Source: Halocatena salina
GTDB lineage: Archaea > Halobacteriota > Halobacteria > Halobacteriales > Haloarculaceae
Assembly: GCF_023115355.1 (NCBI RefSeq)
Contig: NZ_CP096019.1
Coordinates: 1,364,001-1,428,000, forward strand
Reading direction: 5' to 3'
DNA: 64,000 nt
Shown: positions 42,050 to 51,336 of the stretch, piece by piece
How positions within the stretch are numbered: the first letter of the stretch is position 1
Layout of the letters: each line of letters opens with the position of its first letter
The notes under the pieces: generated by a model
What the model saw: only the letters and a program-made list of their open reading frames with translations
Told to the model about the DNA's origin: nothing
Databases searched by the model: none
Made by a program: the position numbers and the translations under genes

Positions 42050-42820
42050 ATGAACATGAGACAGTTGACAATTGTGTGTCTCCTTATCATGGTCGGGTTG
42101 ACCGGTTGCTTGGGACTGTCCCCGTTCGGTTCCGACATCTCCTACCCGGAGGGCTATAACGAGACCGGGATCACTGATCCCGAGCTGGCAGCCGAGCAAC
42201 ACAACGAAGCGTTGTCCGAGCACGATAGTTACACTAAGATAACAAACCTCACAAGCCCGAGTGGCGATGGATACGCGGCGGCTACGATTCGAACCAACAA
42301 CACCAATAATCACACTGGTGCAACGGTGAAGAGCAGAAGATCGGGAAAGGATACACTAAAGACAGAGATGTATCATAATGGAGATATCGGATACACGAAG
42401 TCAGAAACAGATGGATACGGCAACACGTATACAACGTATGAGGCACCGCTGTCGTCAACGCGAAAATCCTTGGTAAATCCATCAGAGTTTGATAAATGGT
42501 TCGCTAACATCAGCTTCGAGGCGACGGGAACGGTCACTCGTAACGGTGAAACGTTGCTCCGGTACAATTCGACCGACATAGTCGATCCAAAGACATTCTT
42601 CCATACGGTTGGGTTTTCGACGATGGACTCCATCGAGTCGGTCAACAGCACGCTTCTCATTGACGAAGAAGGAATCATCAGACAGTTTACTATCATGACA
42701 ACGTACCGATCTGACGGCAAGACGCAGACGGGAACGATCAGCTACCGCATCACCAACGTTGATTCGACCTCCGTCGAGAAACCGGACTGGGTCGAAACCG
42801 CACGGAAACAAGCGAATTGA
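42050..42820 (+). CDS. Lipoprotein paralog 3 (DUF7537-like family)
   Basis: A 256-residue lipoprotein. The signal MNMRQLTIVCLLIMVGLTGC has Cys20 in the lipobox, and the tag SYPEGYNETGITDPE follows. The C-terminus is VDSTSVEKPDWVETARKQ. It is closest to paralog 4: both contain ISFEATGTVTRNGETLL followed by a short aspartate loop. It is AT-richer than the flanking DUF5817-like gene. Confidence 0.84.
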   Translation: MNMRQLTIVCLLIMVGLTGCLGLSPFGSDISYPEGYNETGITDPELAAEQHNEALSEHDSYTKITNLTSPSGDGYAAATIRTNNTNNHTGATVKSRRSGKDTLKTEMYHNGDIGYTKSETDGYGNTYTTYEAPLSSTRKSLVNPSEFDKWFANISFEATGTVTRNGETLLRYNSTDIVDPKTFFHTVGFSTMDSIESVNSTLLIDEEGIIRQFTIMTTYRSDGKTQTGTISYRITNVDSTSVEKPDWVETARKQAN

Positions 42821-42959
42821 ATCCGTCTCAGCCCGGACAGGGCACAGTGTACGACTATTGATCGATCGGTTGATGAGATAACCAACATACATCCGAGATA
42901 TTTTATTTCATAGTTTCAAATACCAAAAAATCCATGCAGCCGCTATGGTTATAAAGCAT

Positions 42960-43766
42960 ATGGAAATGAGACCATTTGGGTGTGCAGTGCTTCTCATCGT
43001 CGTAGTCGGGCTTGCAGGTTGTTCAGGGCACTCTCCGACCGAGTCTACGATCTCCCACCCGACCGGCTACAACGAGTCCGGAATCGTCGATCCCGAGCTG
43101 GCTGCTGACCAGCACGCGACCGCGTTGTCCAAGCATGACAGTTACACCGAACGAATAAATATCACGAGTCCGATACTCGAAGGGTTCGTAGCGACGACGA
43201 TCCGAACCGACACCGTCGAGAACCGATCTTCAGCGGCGTTGGAGATCAACAACTCCGGAGAGACGTTCATGGACTCGAAGATGTACCACGACGGCACGAA
43301 GCGGTATACGAACTCTCAGATGGACGTGTACAGCGATACGTATGCGACAGGGAACGAATCGCTGTCGTCGTTCCAGGAAGGCTTGATGAACACGTCGGAA
43401 ATCGACAACTGGCTCGCGAACATCAGTTTCGAAGCCACAGGGACGGTGACGCGTAACGGTGAAACGCTGCTTCAGTACAACGCGACCGACGTGGACGATC
43501 CAGAAGCGTTCTTTTACACTACTGAGTTTATCACGATCGACGCTATCGGGTCGGTCGACAGCACGCTCCTCGTCGACAAGGAAGGACTCATCCGTGCGTT
43601 CGAGGTGACAGTGACGTACAGTTCGGACGGGACGACCGAGACGGGAACAGTCCGCTACCGCGTCACCGACATCGACGCCACGACAGTCGACGAACCCGAC
43701 TGGATCCAGAAACTCAACACCACAGTGGAAACAAACGACTCGAAATCGCGTGAGACGAAAAACTAG
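42960..43766 (+). CDS. Lipoprotein paralog 4 (DUF7537-like family)
   Basis: A 268-residue lipoprotein. The signal MEMRPFGCAVLLIVVVGLAGC gives lipobox Cys21 when the start is ATG 42960; an in-frame ATG at 42945 would lengthen the n-region beyond that of the other copies. The family tag is SHPTGYNESGIVDPE, and the end is IDATTVDEPDWIQKLN. The ISFEATGTVTRNGETLL core is shared with paralog 3. Confidence 0.83.
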   Translation: MEMRPFGCAVLLIVVVGLAGCSGHSPTESTISHPTGYNESGIVDPELAADQHATALSKHDSYTERINITSPILEGFVATTIRTDTVENRSSAALEINNSGETFMDSKMYHDGTKRYTNSQMDVYSDTYATGNESLSSFQEGLMNTSEIDNWLANISFEATGTVTRNGETLLQYNATDVDDPEAFFYTTEFITIDAIGSVDSTLLVDKEGLIRAFEVTVTYSSDGTTETGTVRYRVTDIDATTVDEPDWIQKLNTTVETNDSKSRETKN

Positions 43767-43787
43767 CAAAATCCCTTGGCTTTCGCG

Positions 43788-43892
43788 TACACGGAATGTC
43801 GGTTTACCGACTTCGGCTCGACGACCGTCGAGAAGCCACCGTGGATCGACGAAGCTACCTACACAGAAGAGAACGATCACGATACTGATTAA
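43788..43892 (+). pseudogene. 3' remnant of a sixth lipoprotein paralog
   Basis: Downstream of paralog 4 the frame from 43788 reads YTECRFTDFGSTTVEKPPWI and ends at TAA 43890-43892. This is the C-terminal tag of the family (TTVEEPDW in the others). No start codon, signal or core precedes it. It is best explained as the leftover of a paralog deleted by recombination between copies. Confidence 0.7.
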
Positions 43893-43946
43893 TCACAGGT
43901 AGAAAATCACAAGAATCATACTATCACTCGATGATCTTTTGAATGT

Positions 43947-44750
43947 ATGAACTCACGTTCGCAGTTGGTCCTCGCTGTCGTTCTGGTGATCGGATTGGCA
44001 GGCTGTTCGGGGTTGTCCCCGTTCGGTTCCGGCACTGCCTACCCGGACGGATACAACGAATCCGGGATCACCGATCCTGAGACCGCGGCCAACCAGCACA
44101 GCAACGCGTTGTCCGAGTACGATTCGTACACCCAGACGATGAACATCACGAATCCGAACCGGCAAGTCACGATGAATCTCACCGTTCGGGTCGATGAGGC
44201 CAACAAACAGTCCGGTGCTGACATCAAGGCTAACAGGGAGGGACAGGAAGTCATGCGGATGGAAATGTATCAGAAGAACAATACAACATACGAAAAAACA
44301 CAGATGCCCTTGCTCGGTACTGTCTACAACACGACTGAACAGTCGTTCTCGTCGTTCAAAGCGAATCAGACGAACACGACCGATACCGAAAAGTGGTTCT
44401 CTAATGTCAGCTTCGAGGAGGCAGACACAGTCACTCGCAACGATGAAACGCTGTACAAGTACAACGCGACCGGCGTTGATAATGCAAAAGCGTTCACTAA
44501 CGTTTCGGGAAGTACTACGATCGACTCCGTCGAATCGTTTAACGCCACGCTTCTGGTCGATAAGGAAGGAATCCTCCGATCGTTCTCGTTCGATATAACG
44601 GCAACTTCGTTCGGAGAAACACAGGAGATGTCGGCTGAGATTCGTACCACTGATATCGGTTCGACGACCGTCAACGAGCCGGAATGGATCGAAGAGGCCA
44701 AATCACAATCCGAGTCGAACGATACGATCCCCTTCGAGATCGGGGCATAA
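43947..44750 (+). CDS. Lipoprotein paralog 5 (DUF7537-like family)
   Basis: A 267-residue lipoprotein with signal MNSRSQLVLAVVLVIGLAGC (Cys20) and tag AYPDGYNESGITDPE. The middle region (VTMNLTVRVDEANKQSG onward) differs most from the other copies, while YDSYTQTMNI and the terminal IGSTTVNEPEWIEEAKSQ are conserved. It closes the array, and its C-terminus is convergent with the isocitrate dehydrogenase gene. Confidence 0.85.
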   Translation: MNSRSQLVLAVVLVIGLAGCSGLSPFGSGTAYPDGYNESGITDPETAANQHSNALSEYDSYTQTMNITNPNRQVTMNLTVRVDEANKQSGADIKANREGQEVMRMEMYQKNNTTYEKTQMPLLGTVYNTTEQSFSSFKANQTNTTDTEKWFSNVSFEEADTVTRNDETLYKYNATGVDNAKAFTNVSGSTTIDSVESFNATLLVDKEGILRSFSFDITATSFGETQEMSAEIRTTDIGSTTVNEPEWIEEAKSQSESNDTIPFEIGA

Positions 44751-44856
44751 GTACGTAACCGGTGGTAGAACAGGGAAGTTGCCGACGAACGATTTTGAAA
44801 ACGGGCAGCTTGGTTTTTCCGGCAGCGCTTTCTCGATCGGATCGTGAGCGATAGCG

Positions 44857-46122
44857 TTAGGCGAGGTCGTAGATCGTGTCCGCGACTTTGCCAGCGAAGT
44901 CGCTAGTAGAGAGTTTGGTGCCGCCGCTGATCTGCCGTTCGATGTCGTAGGTGACTTGTTTCGAGGTGATCGTTTCTTCGAGCGCGTTACGGATGAGGTC
45001 GGCAGCGTCGTCCCAACCCATGTATTCGAGCATGATGCGCCCCGAGAGGATCATGGCTGTGGGGTTGACCTTGTCCTGCCCAGCGTATTTGGGTGCCGAC
45101 CCGTGAACGGGTTCAGCGAGGAACAGGCCGTCACCGATGTTCGCCCCGGGAGCGATGCCGAGACCGCCGATCTGTGCGCCACACGCGTCCGAGAGGTAGT
45201 CCCCATTGAGGTTCGGCATGGCGAGCACGTCGTACTGTGGGGTGCGGGTGAGGATCTGCTGAAGCATGTTGTCTGCGATGCGATCGTTGACCACGACCGC
45301 ATCCTCCGGTGGCTCGCCGTCGCGCTCCTCCCAGAGCGTGTCTTCAGTGATGACCTCCTCGCCGTACTCTTCTGCGACCTCATACCCCCAGTCGCGGAAC
45401 GTTCCTTCGGTGAACTTCATGATGTTGCCCTTGTGGACGAGCGTCACCGAGTCCCGATCGTGTTCGAGGGCGTAGTCGATCGCCTTGCGGACCAGTCGTT
45501 TGGTGCCGAACTCCGAGATCGGTTTGATCCCGATCCCGACCGGTCCGTCGTGAATGGTTTCGTCGTACCCCATCTCCTGTTCGATGAACTCTCGAACCTG
45601 TTCGACCTCCTCGGTTCCGGCCTCCCACTCGATGCCCGCGTACACGTCTTCGGTGTTCTCCCGGAACGTCACCATGTCCATCTGATCCGGTCTAGACACT
45701 GGGGAGGGAACGCCGTCGAGATGGAACGTGGGACGCATGTTCGTGTACAGATCGAGGCGCTTGCGCAACGCGACGTTCAGGCTTCGAAAGCCCGCACCGA
45801 CCGGCGTCGTCAGCGGTCCCTTGATCGAGACCTTGAACTCCTTCATCGCGTTGATCGTATCTTCCGGCAGGTTTTCGTCGTATTTTTCGCGGGCGGACTC
45901 GCCAGCGAACACACGCATCCAGTTGATCTCTCGTCCCGTCGCCTCCGCAGCGGCCTGGAGTACGGTCTGGGCAGCCGGACCGACGTCCGTTCCGATTCCA
46001 TCCCCGTAAATGATCGGGATGATCGGATTGTCAGGGACCTCGAGGTCGTCCGATTCGGCGTCTACCACCTCGATAGCCGCACCATCCTCTGGCACTTCAA
46101 CGCTATCGTAAACGGAAGCCAT
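44857..46122 (-). CDS. icd: Isocitrate dehydrogenase (NADP)
   Basis: A 421-residue citric-acid-cycle enzyme that oxidises isocitrate to 2-oxoglutarate. The substrate-binding segments SIKGPLTTPVGAGFRSLNVA and RKRLDLYTNMRPTFHL are clear. FRENTEDVYAGIEW, KHKGNIMKF-like (VHKGNIMKFTEGTFRDWGY) and the NADP-binding end EPVHGSAPKYAGQDKVNPTA follow. The Ser in the GFRSLN loop corresponds to the site phosphorylated in enteric bacteria. Length is normal and the gene is monocistronic. Together with aceA at 38-39 kb it defines the isocitrate branch point. Confidence 0.96.
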   Translation of the reverse strand: MASVYDSVEVPEDGAAIEVVDAESDDLEVPDNPIIPIIYGDGIGTDVGPAAQTVLQAAAEATGREINWMRVFAGESAREKYDENLPEDTINAMKEFKVSIKGPLTTPVGAGFRSLNVALRKRLDLYTNMRPTFHLDGVPSPVSRPDQMDMVTFRENTEDVYAGIEWEAGTEEVEQVREFIEQEMGYDETIHDGPVGIGIKPISEFGTKRLVRKAIDYALEHDRDSVTLVHKGNIMKFTEGTFRDWGYEVAEEYGEEVITEDTLWEERDGEPPEDAVVVNDRIADNMLQQILTRTPQYDVLAMPNLNGDYLSDACGAQIGGLGIAPGANIGDGLFLAEPVHGSAPKYAGQDKVNPTAMILSGRIMLEYMGWDDAADLIRNALEETITSKQVTYDIERQISGGTKLSTSDFAGKVADTIYDLA

Positions 46123-46444
46123 ACCAAAACTTCCGTCGTCAGGCTAAAAATTCTGCCGTTATTACCCCACTAACTTGGATGAACGATGAGGAACAATCGG
46201 TTCAGCGTTTGTATTCATCGATTACGCGCCGCTCATCGCTCGTCAACTCACTACGAGTTTAAAGTGCGATGAAAATTCGAGGTCGTGTCATCATCACATC
46301 TCAACGTAACGCAGTCATGATCCGAGAAATGTGAGCCGTTATTTCCGACATAGCTGTTCATTCGAACCGGACGATCGATCGATTATTCATCGTTAACATC
46401 ACACATAGATGGAATATTTATGATTCCACTGGTGATATGAGAGT
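46123..46444. other. Intergenic region with promoter of the methyltransferase
   Basis: This 322-base gap separates divergent icd and the methyltransferase gene. AATATTTATG (about 46413-46422) is centred 28 bases before ATG 46445 and should be its TATA box. No gene is seen. Confidence 0.45.
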
Positions 46445-47173
46445 ATGTGTGATGATTCGGATCAGTTCGGTCGTGCGATCTATGACTACCACCGGGGAGA
46501 GCGGGCGGAGCCGTTGCTCCAGCATGGTGGGAACGAGACGCGAGAGCATCCGATCGAGTCGTTCTACTTCGAGCCGTACGATCCAGACAGCGCTCGGGGT
46601 GTGTTTCTGGACTCGTGGCTTTCGGGACCGCTTCTCGATATCGGAGCCGGTGCTGGACGTGACAGCCTGTATTTCCAACAGCAGTTCGAGACGGTTGCGA
46701 TCGACGTGAGCAACTATCTCGTGGAGACGATGCGCGAGCGCGGCGTGACCGACGCCCGAACGGTCGATATGTTCACCTTGCGAGAAACGTTCGATAGGGA
46801 TCGATTCGAGTCCGTGCTCGTCTACGGCACTCAGATCGGATTAGCGCGGTCGATGCAGGGCCTTCGGCGGTTTCTCGGCGATCTCGCGTACGTTACGGAC
46901 GGCGGTGGGACCGTCGTACTCCACGGCATCGATCCCGACCGGGTGGAACCATCGGAGCTGTTGGGCTACCGGTCGGATCCGACGCCCGGTCTCGCCTACC
47001 GCGTGATACAGTTCGAGTACGAGGGGCAGAGGGACGAGCCACTGCTGTTCCGCCTGTTCAGTCCCGATCGGTTGCGAGAAGCTGTCGTCGGCACCGGGTG
47101 GCGTATCGCCGAACTCGGAGGATCGTCGGATTTGGACGACCCGCATTATCAGGCCGCGCTGACGAAATCCTGA
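46445..47173 (+). CDS. SAM-dependent methyltransferase
   Basis: A 242-residue class I methyltransferase. The SAM-binding motif I is LLDIGAGAGRDSLYF near residues 63-77, followed by TVAIDVSNYLVETMRERGV, whose Asp binds the SAM ribose. Later motifs, LVYGTQIGLARSMQGL and TVVLHGIDPDRV, take the places of motifs IV and V. The TATA spacing supports ATG 46445. Substrate is unknown. It is convergent with the broken RidA gene 5 bases away. Confidence 0.86.
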   Translation: MCDDSDQFGRAIYDYHRGERAEPLLQHGGNETREHPIESFYFEPYDPDSARGVFLDSWLSGPLLDIGAGAGRDSLYFQQQFETVAIDVSNYLVETMRERGVTDARTVDMFTLRETFDRDRFESVLVYGTQIGLARSMQGLRRFLGDLAYVTDGGGTVVLHGIDPDRVEPSELLGYRSDPTPGLAYRVIQFEYEGQRDEPLLFRLFSPDRLREAVVGTGWRIAELGGSSDLDDPHYQAALTKS

Positions 47174-47177
47174 CCCA

Positions 47178-47577
47178 CTACTGCGGACCTGACGACTCGG
47201 GAACGACCGCGTCCGCTTCGATCTCGACGCACAGGCGCGGATCGATGAGCCGCTGGACTGGACCATCGACGTGGCCGGCCGGATTTCCGCGCACACCGCC
47301 CGGTGTGCCCGACCGATCTCTTCCCAGTCATCAATATCGATGACGAACAGTCGGGTCCGGGTCACGTCCTCGATGCTCGCGCCCGCCTCTGCAAGCGTCT
47401 CCGCTATCTGGTCGAGGACGTGAACGGTCTGCTCGTATGGGTACCATCGATCGGGGTACCGTCTTCGTCCGTCGCGGTCGTCCCAGCCACGTGGACGACG
47501 GTTCCGACGCGCGTAGCCCGCGAGTAGCCGACTTGCTCTTCCCACTCCGTTCCGCTCAATACGGTTCGTCGGTGCAT
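47178..47577 (-). pseudogene. RidA-family gene with two frameshifts
   Basis: Read on the minus strand, three frames together make a complete RidA (YjgF) protein of about 130 residues: MHRRTVLSGTEWEEQVGYSR to ATDEDGTPIDG, then PYEQTVHVLDQIAETLAEAG to EIRPATSMVQ, then QRLIDPRLCVEIEADAVV and the TAG at 47178-47180. The frame changes near 47440 (after GTPIDG) and near 47255 (in GTCCAGTCCAGC). RidA deaminates reactive enamines and imines. The gene follows the aldo/keto reductase in the same direction by 27 bases. Each break is a single-base indel, so it is a fresh pseudogene or an assembly error. Confidence 0.75.
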
Positions 47578-47604
47578 ACTCGAGCGATCCATGAACCAAA
47601 GCAC

Positions 47605-48657
47605 CTAGCTCCCGGCGTACCCTTTCTCGATGTCTTCGAGATCCTCCCCACCGACGGACGATCGGAGGCTGTCCATACCGTCGTCGCGCGAAACGTTGAA
47701 GTTGGTTTCTGCAAGCCCACGGACCCGTTCGGTTTCTTCGGGAGAGAGCGGGGGCGTCTCGGATGCGGCAGCCCACTCGTCGATGTCCGCGGTGGTACGG
47801 AACGTGGGCGTGACCGTGGCGACCTCGTCGTGGCTGAGAAGCCACTGGATGGCGGCTTGGCCCATCGTTCGTTCCCCATCGCGTTCGAGGAACCGGAGCG
47901 CGTCGACCTTCTCCCAGCCAGTTTCGTACCATTCGTCGGGGCGGTACGCGCGGTGGTCGCCCTCGGCGAGTTCGGTGTCGGGTGTGACCTGTTCGTTGAG
48001 TAGCCCCGAGGAGTGGGGAACACGAGGGATGAGGCTCGTGTCCGCGTGCTGGTCACGGATCGTATCGATGAAATGCTGTCCCGGAACCTGCTCGAAAACG
48101 TTGAACACGGTTTGGACGGCGTCGAACTCCGCTTCGACCGCGCGTTCGCCTTCCGCGAGCCATCCGATCGAGGGACCGAGCGCCAAGCCGACAGCACTGA
48201 CCCGTCCTTCCTCCCGGAGTTCATCGAGCGTTTCGAGCACGTCGGGCGTGATCTCGCCCACGTTCGCGTTGTGAAGCTGGAGCAACTCGACGTGGTCGAC
48301 ACCCAAGCGATCAAGCGACCGATCGACGGCAGTACGGAGATACTCCGGCGAGAGATCCTTTGGGAGTTCGCCGTGGCCGGCTTGGGGATTATTATAGAAG
48401 TCGTAGCCGACTTTCGTCCCGAGCGTGATCTCATCACGAACATCCGCGAGTGCACGCCCGATCAACCGCTCGCTGTCACCGTGACCGTACACGTCCCCCG
48501 TGTCGAAAAACGTGATCCCCTGGTCGACGGCGTGGGTAACCATCTCGATCGCCTGCTCCTCGGACCGGTCGCCCCACCAGTCGGTGCCGATGACCCATGC
48601 GCCAAACCCGACCTCGCTGACCTCGATACCGCTGGTACCGAGCGTTCGGTAGTGCAT
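47605..48657 (-). CDS. Aldo/keto reductase
   Basis: A 350-residue NAD(P)H-dependent oxidoreductase with the TIM-barrel catalytic set: Asp in FFDTGDVYGHGDSE, Tyr in that motif, Lys in TLGTKVGYDF, and His in ELLQLHNANV. The start MHYRTLGTSGIEVSEVGFGA is canonical. Nearest relatives by eye are the large-chain group with YYNNPQ-like loops, but substrate cannot be told. It is the first gene of a minus-strand unit followed by the frameshifted RidA gene. Confidence 0.92.
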   Translation of the reverse strand: MHYRTLGTSGIEVSEVGFGAWVIGTDWWGDRSEEQAIEMVTHAVDQGITFFDTGDVYGHGDSERLIGRALADVRDEITLGTKVGYDFYNNPQAGHGELPKDLSPEYLRTAVDRSLDRLGVDHVELLQLHNANVGEITPDVLETLDELREEGRVSAVGLALGPSIGWLAEGERAVEAEFDAVQTVFNVFEQVPGQHFIDTIRDQHADTSLIPRVPHSSGLLNEQVTPDTELAEGDHRAYRPDEWYETGWEKVDALRFLERDGERTMGQAAIQWLLSHDEVATVTPTFRTTADIDEWAAASETPPLSPEETERVRGLAETNFNVSRDDGMDSLRSSVGGEDLEDIEKGYAGS

Positions 48658-48786
48658 ACCTCAACTAACGCGTGCGCTCACTTATCGAACGCGATCCGTG
48701 CGATAACCTGCCAAAACGACCGATGACGACGGAACGGTACGACGATATGATAGTCATATGAAAATGGTACCACGACGGAAACTCCT

Positions 48787-49713
48787 ATGTCCCAGCCACC
48801 CAAAGAGCGGGCCATGACGAAACGTCACGTGTCGCTTCCGATGGGAGCCGAAGAGGGGTTGCGGGAGTTCATCAACGAAGTCGACGAACGATTAGCAGGC
48901 CCGGAAGACACCTGTGATGTCGTCAAAGACGTTCTTATTGATCTGTATGGGGATCGGCAGGCCTACGAACGCTGGCAGTCGGGCGAATCGGTCTCTCCTG
49001 CGACCCGCGTTCGGTTACAGGGGTACGACCCGTGTAACTCGACGCTTGAAAGCGAATACTACGCGGAAAAAGACGAAAAGGCGTTCGAGCGGTCGAAACA
49101 TCTCCAATGGCTCTGGCGACAGTTCGACGCCACGCCGATGGCTGACAACATCGAATTCGCGCTTCGGTTCCGGCAGATGCTCGCAAACCACCTCTTTGAA
49201 GAGGCGGGGGATAACCTCAGAATATTTAAAGGGGTTACATTTTCCTATGGGCACAACATTTCGATGGGAAACAACACAGTCATTCACGACGACGTCCACC
49301 TCGACGACCGGGGTAAGCTCAGTATCGGTGAGCGAGTGAGCATCTCCGATGACGCTCACGTTTACTCACACGATCACGATGTAGCCGACCAGACCGAGGT
49401 CTCGAACTACCACACGATCATCGAAGACGACGCCCGCATCACCTACGACTCGTTGGTTCGGGCGGGGGTTCGGGTCGGCGAGAACGCCATACTTGCGGCG
49501 AAAAGCATCGCACAGCGTGACATCCCTGACCACCACATTGCGGCGGGAACGCCTGCAAAGAGCATCGGCGTCAAATCCGGTTGGGAGGATGTCGCCAAAC
49601 CGGTCGGTGAAACACCGGACAACCGCGAAGAACGAACCATACCCACGGAAGTTCCGGATGACATCACCGTCTTTGACGAGTTCGAACGTGATTTACAACC
49701 GCCCGGAGAGTAG
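48787..49713 (+). CDS. Hexapeptide-repeat acyltransferase
   Basis: A 308-residue protein. Residues 1-125 are helical and charged, an N-terminal part longer than the maltose/galactoside acetyltransferase standard. The left-handed beta-helix spans about residues 145-260: FSYGHNISMGNNTVIHDDV, AHVYSHDHDV (catalytic-type His), and GVRVGENAILAAKSI, closing with the loop HIAAGTPAKSIGV. Such enzymes O-acetylate sugars with acetyl-CoA. The in-frame ATG at 48817 is an alternative start. It is monocistronic; the acceptor is unknown. Confidence 0.87.
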   Translation: MSQPPKERAMTKRHVSLPMGAEEGLREFINEVDERLAGPEDTCDVVKDVLIDLYGDRQAYERWQSGESVSPATRVRLQGYDPCNSTLESEYYAEKDEKAFERSKHLQWLWRQFDATPMADNIEFALRFRQMLANHLFEEAGDNLRIFKGVTFSYGHNISMGNNTVIHDDVHLDDRGKLSIGERVSISDDAHVYSHDHDVADQTEVSNYHTIIEDDARITYDSLVRAGVRVGENAILAAKSIAQRDIPDHHIAAGTPAKSIGVKSGWEDVAKPVGETPDNREERTIPTEVPDDITVFDEFERDLQPPGE

Positions 49714-49952
49714 TCCGGGACATGACCTTCTCGGGTGCAGAAACCCAGCCGATGCACCGATGTCGCCGCTTAGCGATTGTTCTGTCGACGTTAGCTGAAT
49801 GCAGGCGCTCGAAAACCGATCAGACAACGAATCTCTACAGATGATCATTGCTGGATGCGGTGATTCCCAATTTCCTGTGAAGTACGCGTAGCACTTGCTG
49901 TACGAGTCGAACGGTCCGAACCTTTACCACCAGTCCGAGTAATCGTCAGTCG

Positions 49953-51041
49953 ATGAAACGCCGGACGTATCTCCATGGGGTGGCGATCGCCGTCGCGGCG
50001 GCGGGATGTATGGGACACGACGACACCTCCGAGCCGTCCACATCGACGAAGGGAAACGGTACCCGGAATTCCACAGAGACCGTCAGTGTCGAAACCGTCG
50101 TCGAGAACCTCGAAGTACCGTGGGGTGTTGCCTACCGCGGAGATACGCTGTACGTGACCGAACGACCGGGACGAGTCGTGCGCGTAAACAGCGGTGAAAG
50201 CGAGGTCGTCGCGGATTTTACCGGAAACACGACGACCGGTGGCGAGGGAGGACTGCTGGGACTCGCCTTTCATCCTACGAATTCCGATGTGGCGTTCACC
50301 TACCAGACCTACGGGGCAAACGAACGGAAAAACCGAATCGTTCGACACGACGTTGCAAACGGATGGGACCGCGAGCCCGTGCTCGACGGTATTCCCGGTG
50401 GAAGGATCCACGATGGGGGCCGACTGTTCGTGCACGACGAAGCCCTATTCGCCACGACCGGGGATGCTTCCCACGCCGAGGACGCACAGAATCCGCAGCT
50501 GTTGAACGGTAAGGTTCTTCGGCTGACGCTCGACGGACGACCACATCCGGACAACCCCTTTGGAAACGCCGTGTTCACCTACGGGCACCGGAATCCCGAG
50601 GGACTTGCCGCCCGGAATGGGACGATGTACGCGATCGAACACGGACCGGACAGCGACGACGAAATCAATCAGCTAGAACCGGGAGCAAACTACGGCTGGC
50701 CCGAGGTCACAGGCCCCAGCGATACCGAGGAGTTCACCGATCCCGTTACCACGTATGAGGAAATCATCGCTCCTGGTGGCGGCGTGTTCTACGATGGACC
50801 GATCGAACACTGGCAAGGTGATCTCTTCGTCGGAACGCTCGCTGGAACACATCTCCGGCGAATACGGATCCAAAACGGCACCGTTACCGAGGACGAGAAG
50901 TTCTATGACGGCAAATACGGTCGACTCCGAACCACCTTCACTGGACCCGAGGACCACCTGTACGTGACGACGAGCAACCGAGATGGACGTGGCACGCCGA
51001 ACTCAGGCGACGACAAGATACTCAAACTCCGTTCTGTCTGA
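49953..51041 (+). CDS. PQQ-dependent sugar-dehydrogenase-like lipoprotein
   Basis: A 362-residue exported beta-propeller of the glucose/sorbosone dehydrogenase family. The signal MKRRTYLHGVAIAVAAAGC is twin-arginine with lipobox Cys19, then a Ser/Thr-rich linker. Propeller motifs are VPWGVAYRGDTLYVTERPG, GGEGGLLGLAFHP, YGHRNPEGLAARN, EHGPDSDDEINQLEPGANYG and APGGGVFYDG. Many members oxidise aldoses with PQQ, but a PQQ requirement cannot be proven from sequence. Start ATG 49953; the gene stands alone. Confidence 0.9.
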   Translation: MKRRTYLHGVAIAVAAAGCMGHDDTSEPSTSTKGNGTRNSTETVSVETVVENLEVPWGVAYRGDTLYVTERPGRVVRVNSGESEVVADFTGNTTTGGEGGLLGLAFHPTNSDVAFTYQTYGANERKNRIVRHDVANGWDREPVLDGIPGGRIHDGGRLFVHDEALFATTGDASHAEDAQNPQLLNGKVLRLTLDGRPHPDNPFGNAVFTYGHRNPEGLAARNGTMYAIEHGPDSDDEINQLEPGANYGWPEVTGPSDTEEFTDPVTTYEEIIAPGGGVFYDGPIEHWQGDLFVGTLAGTHLRRIRIQNGTVTEDEKFYDGKYGRLRTTFTGPEDHLYVTTSNRDGRGTPNSGDDKILKLRSV

Positions 51042-51336
51042 CTATCGAAACGTACCGAAAAGACAATATGATTGAGAACTGTCACCTGAACGGCGGAGAT
51101 CACCAAGGCTGAAACCGAAAACGGCAGCTATCCTACCGGAGGACGAACACCCCATCACGGACACTGAAATGGATGGGGGACGTCCGCAAACATGAGATGG
51201 GTAGACACCCATGCTCAATCGAACAATCGAAGTCATATTTTAAAATGGTTTTGAATTTCAATTTCATATAATATTATTTCATACGTGTGGCTGATATCAC
51301 CAAACTGGTTGGCTGTCGGCAGTTCGTTTCAGTGGA

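Noticed and set aside
44956-46173. 405-codon plus-strand frame opposite icd
   Set aside because: icd on the minus strand has all isocitrate dehydrogenase motifs; the plus frame has none.
46841-47932. 363-codon minus-strand frame through the methyltransferase and RidA loci
   Set aside because: Only its middle part (the RidA segment) is protein-like; the flanks are antisense or out of frame of real genes.
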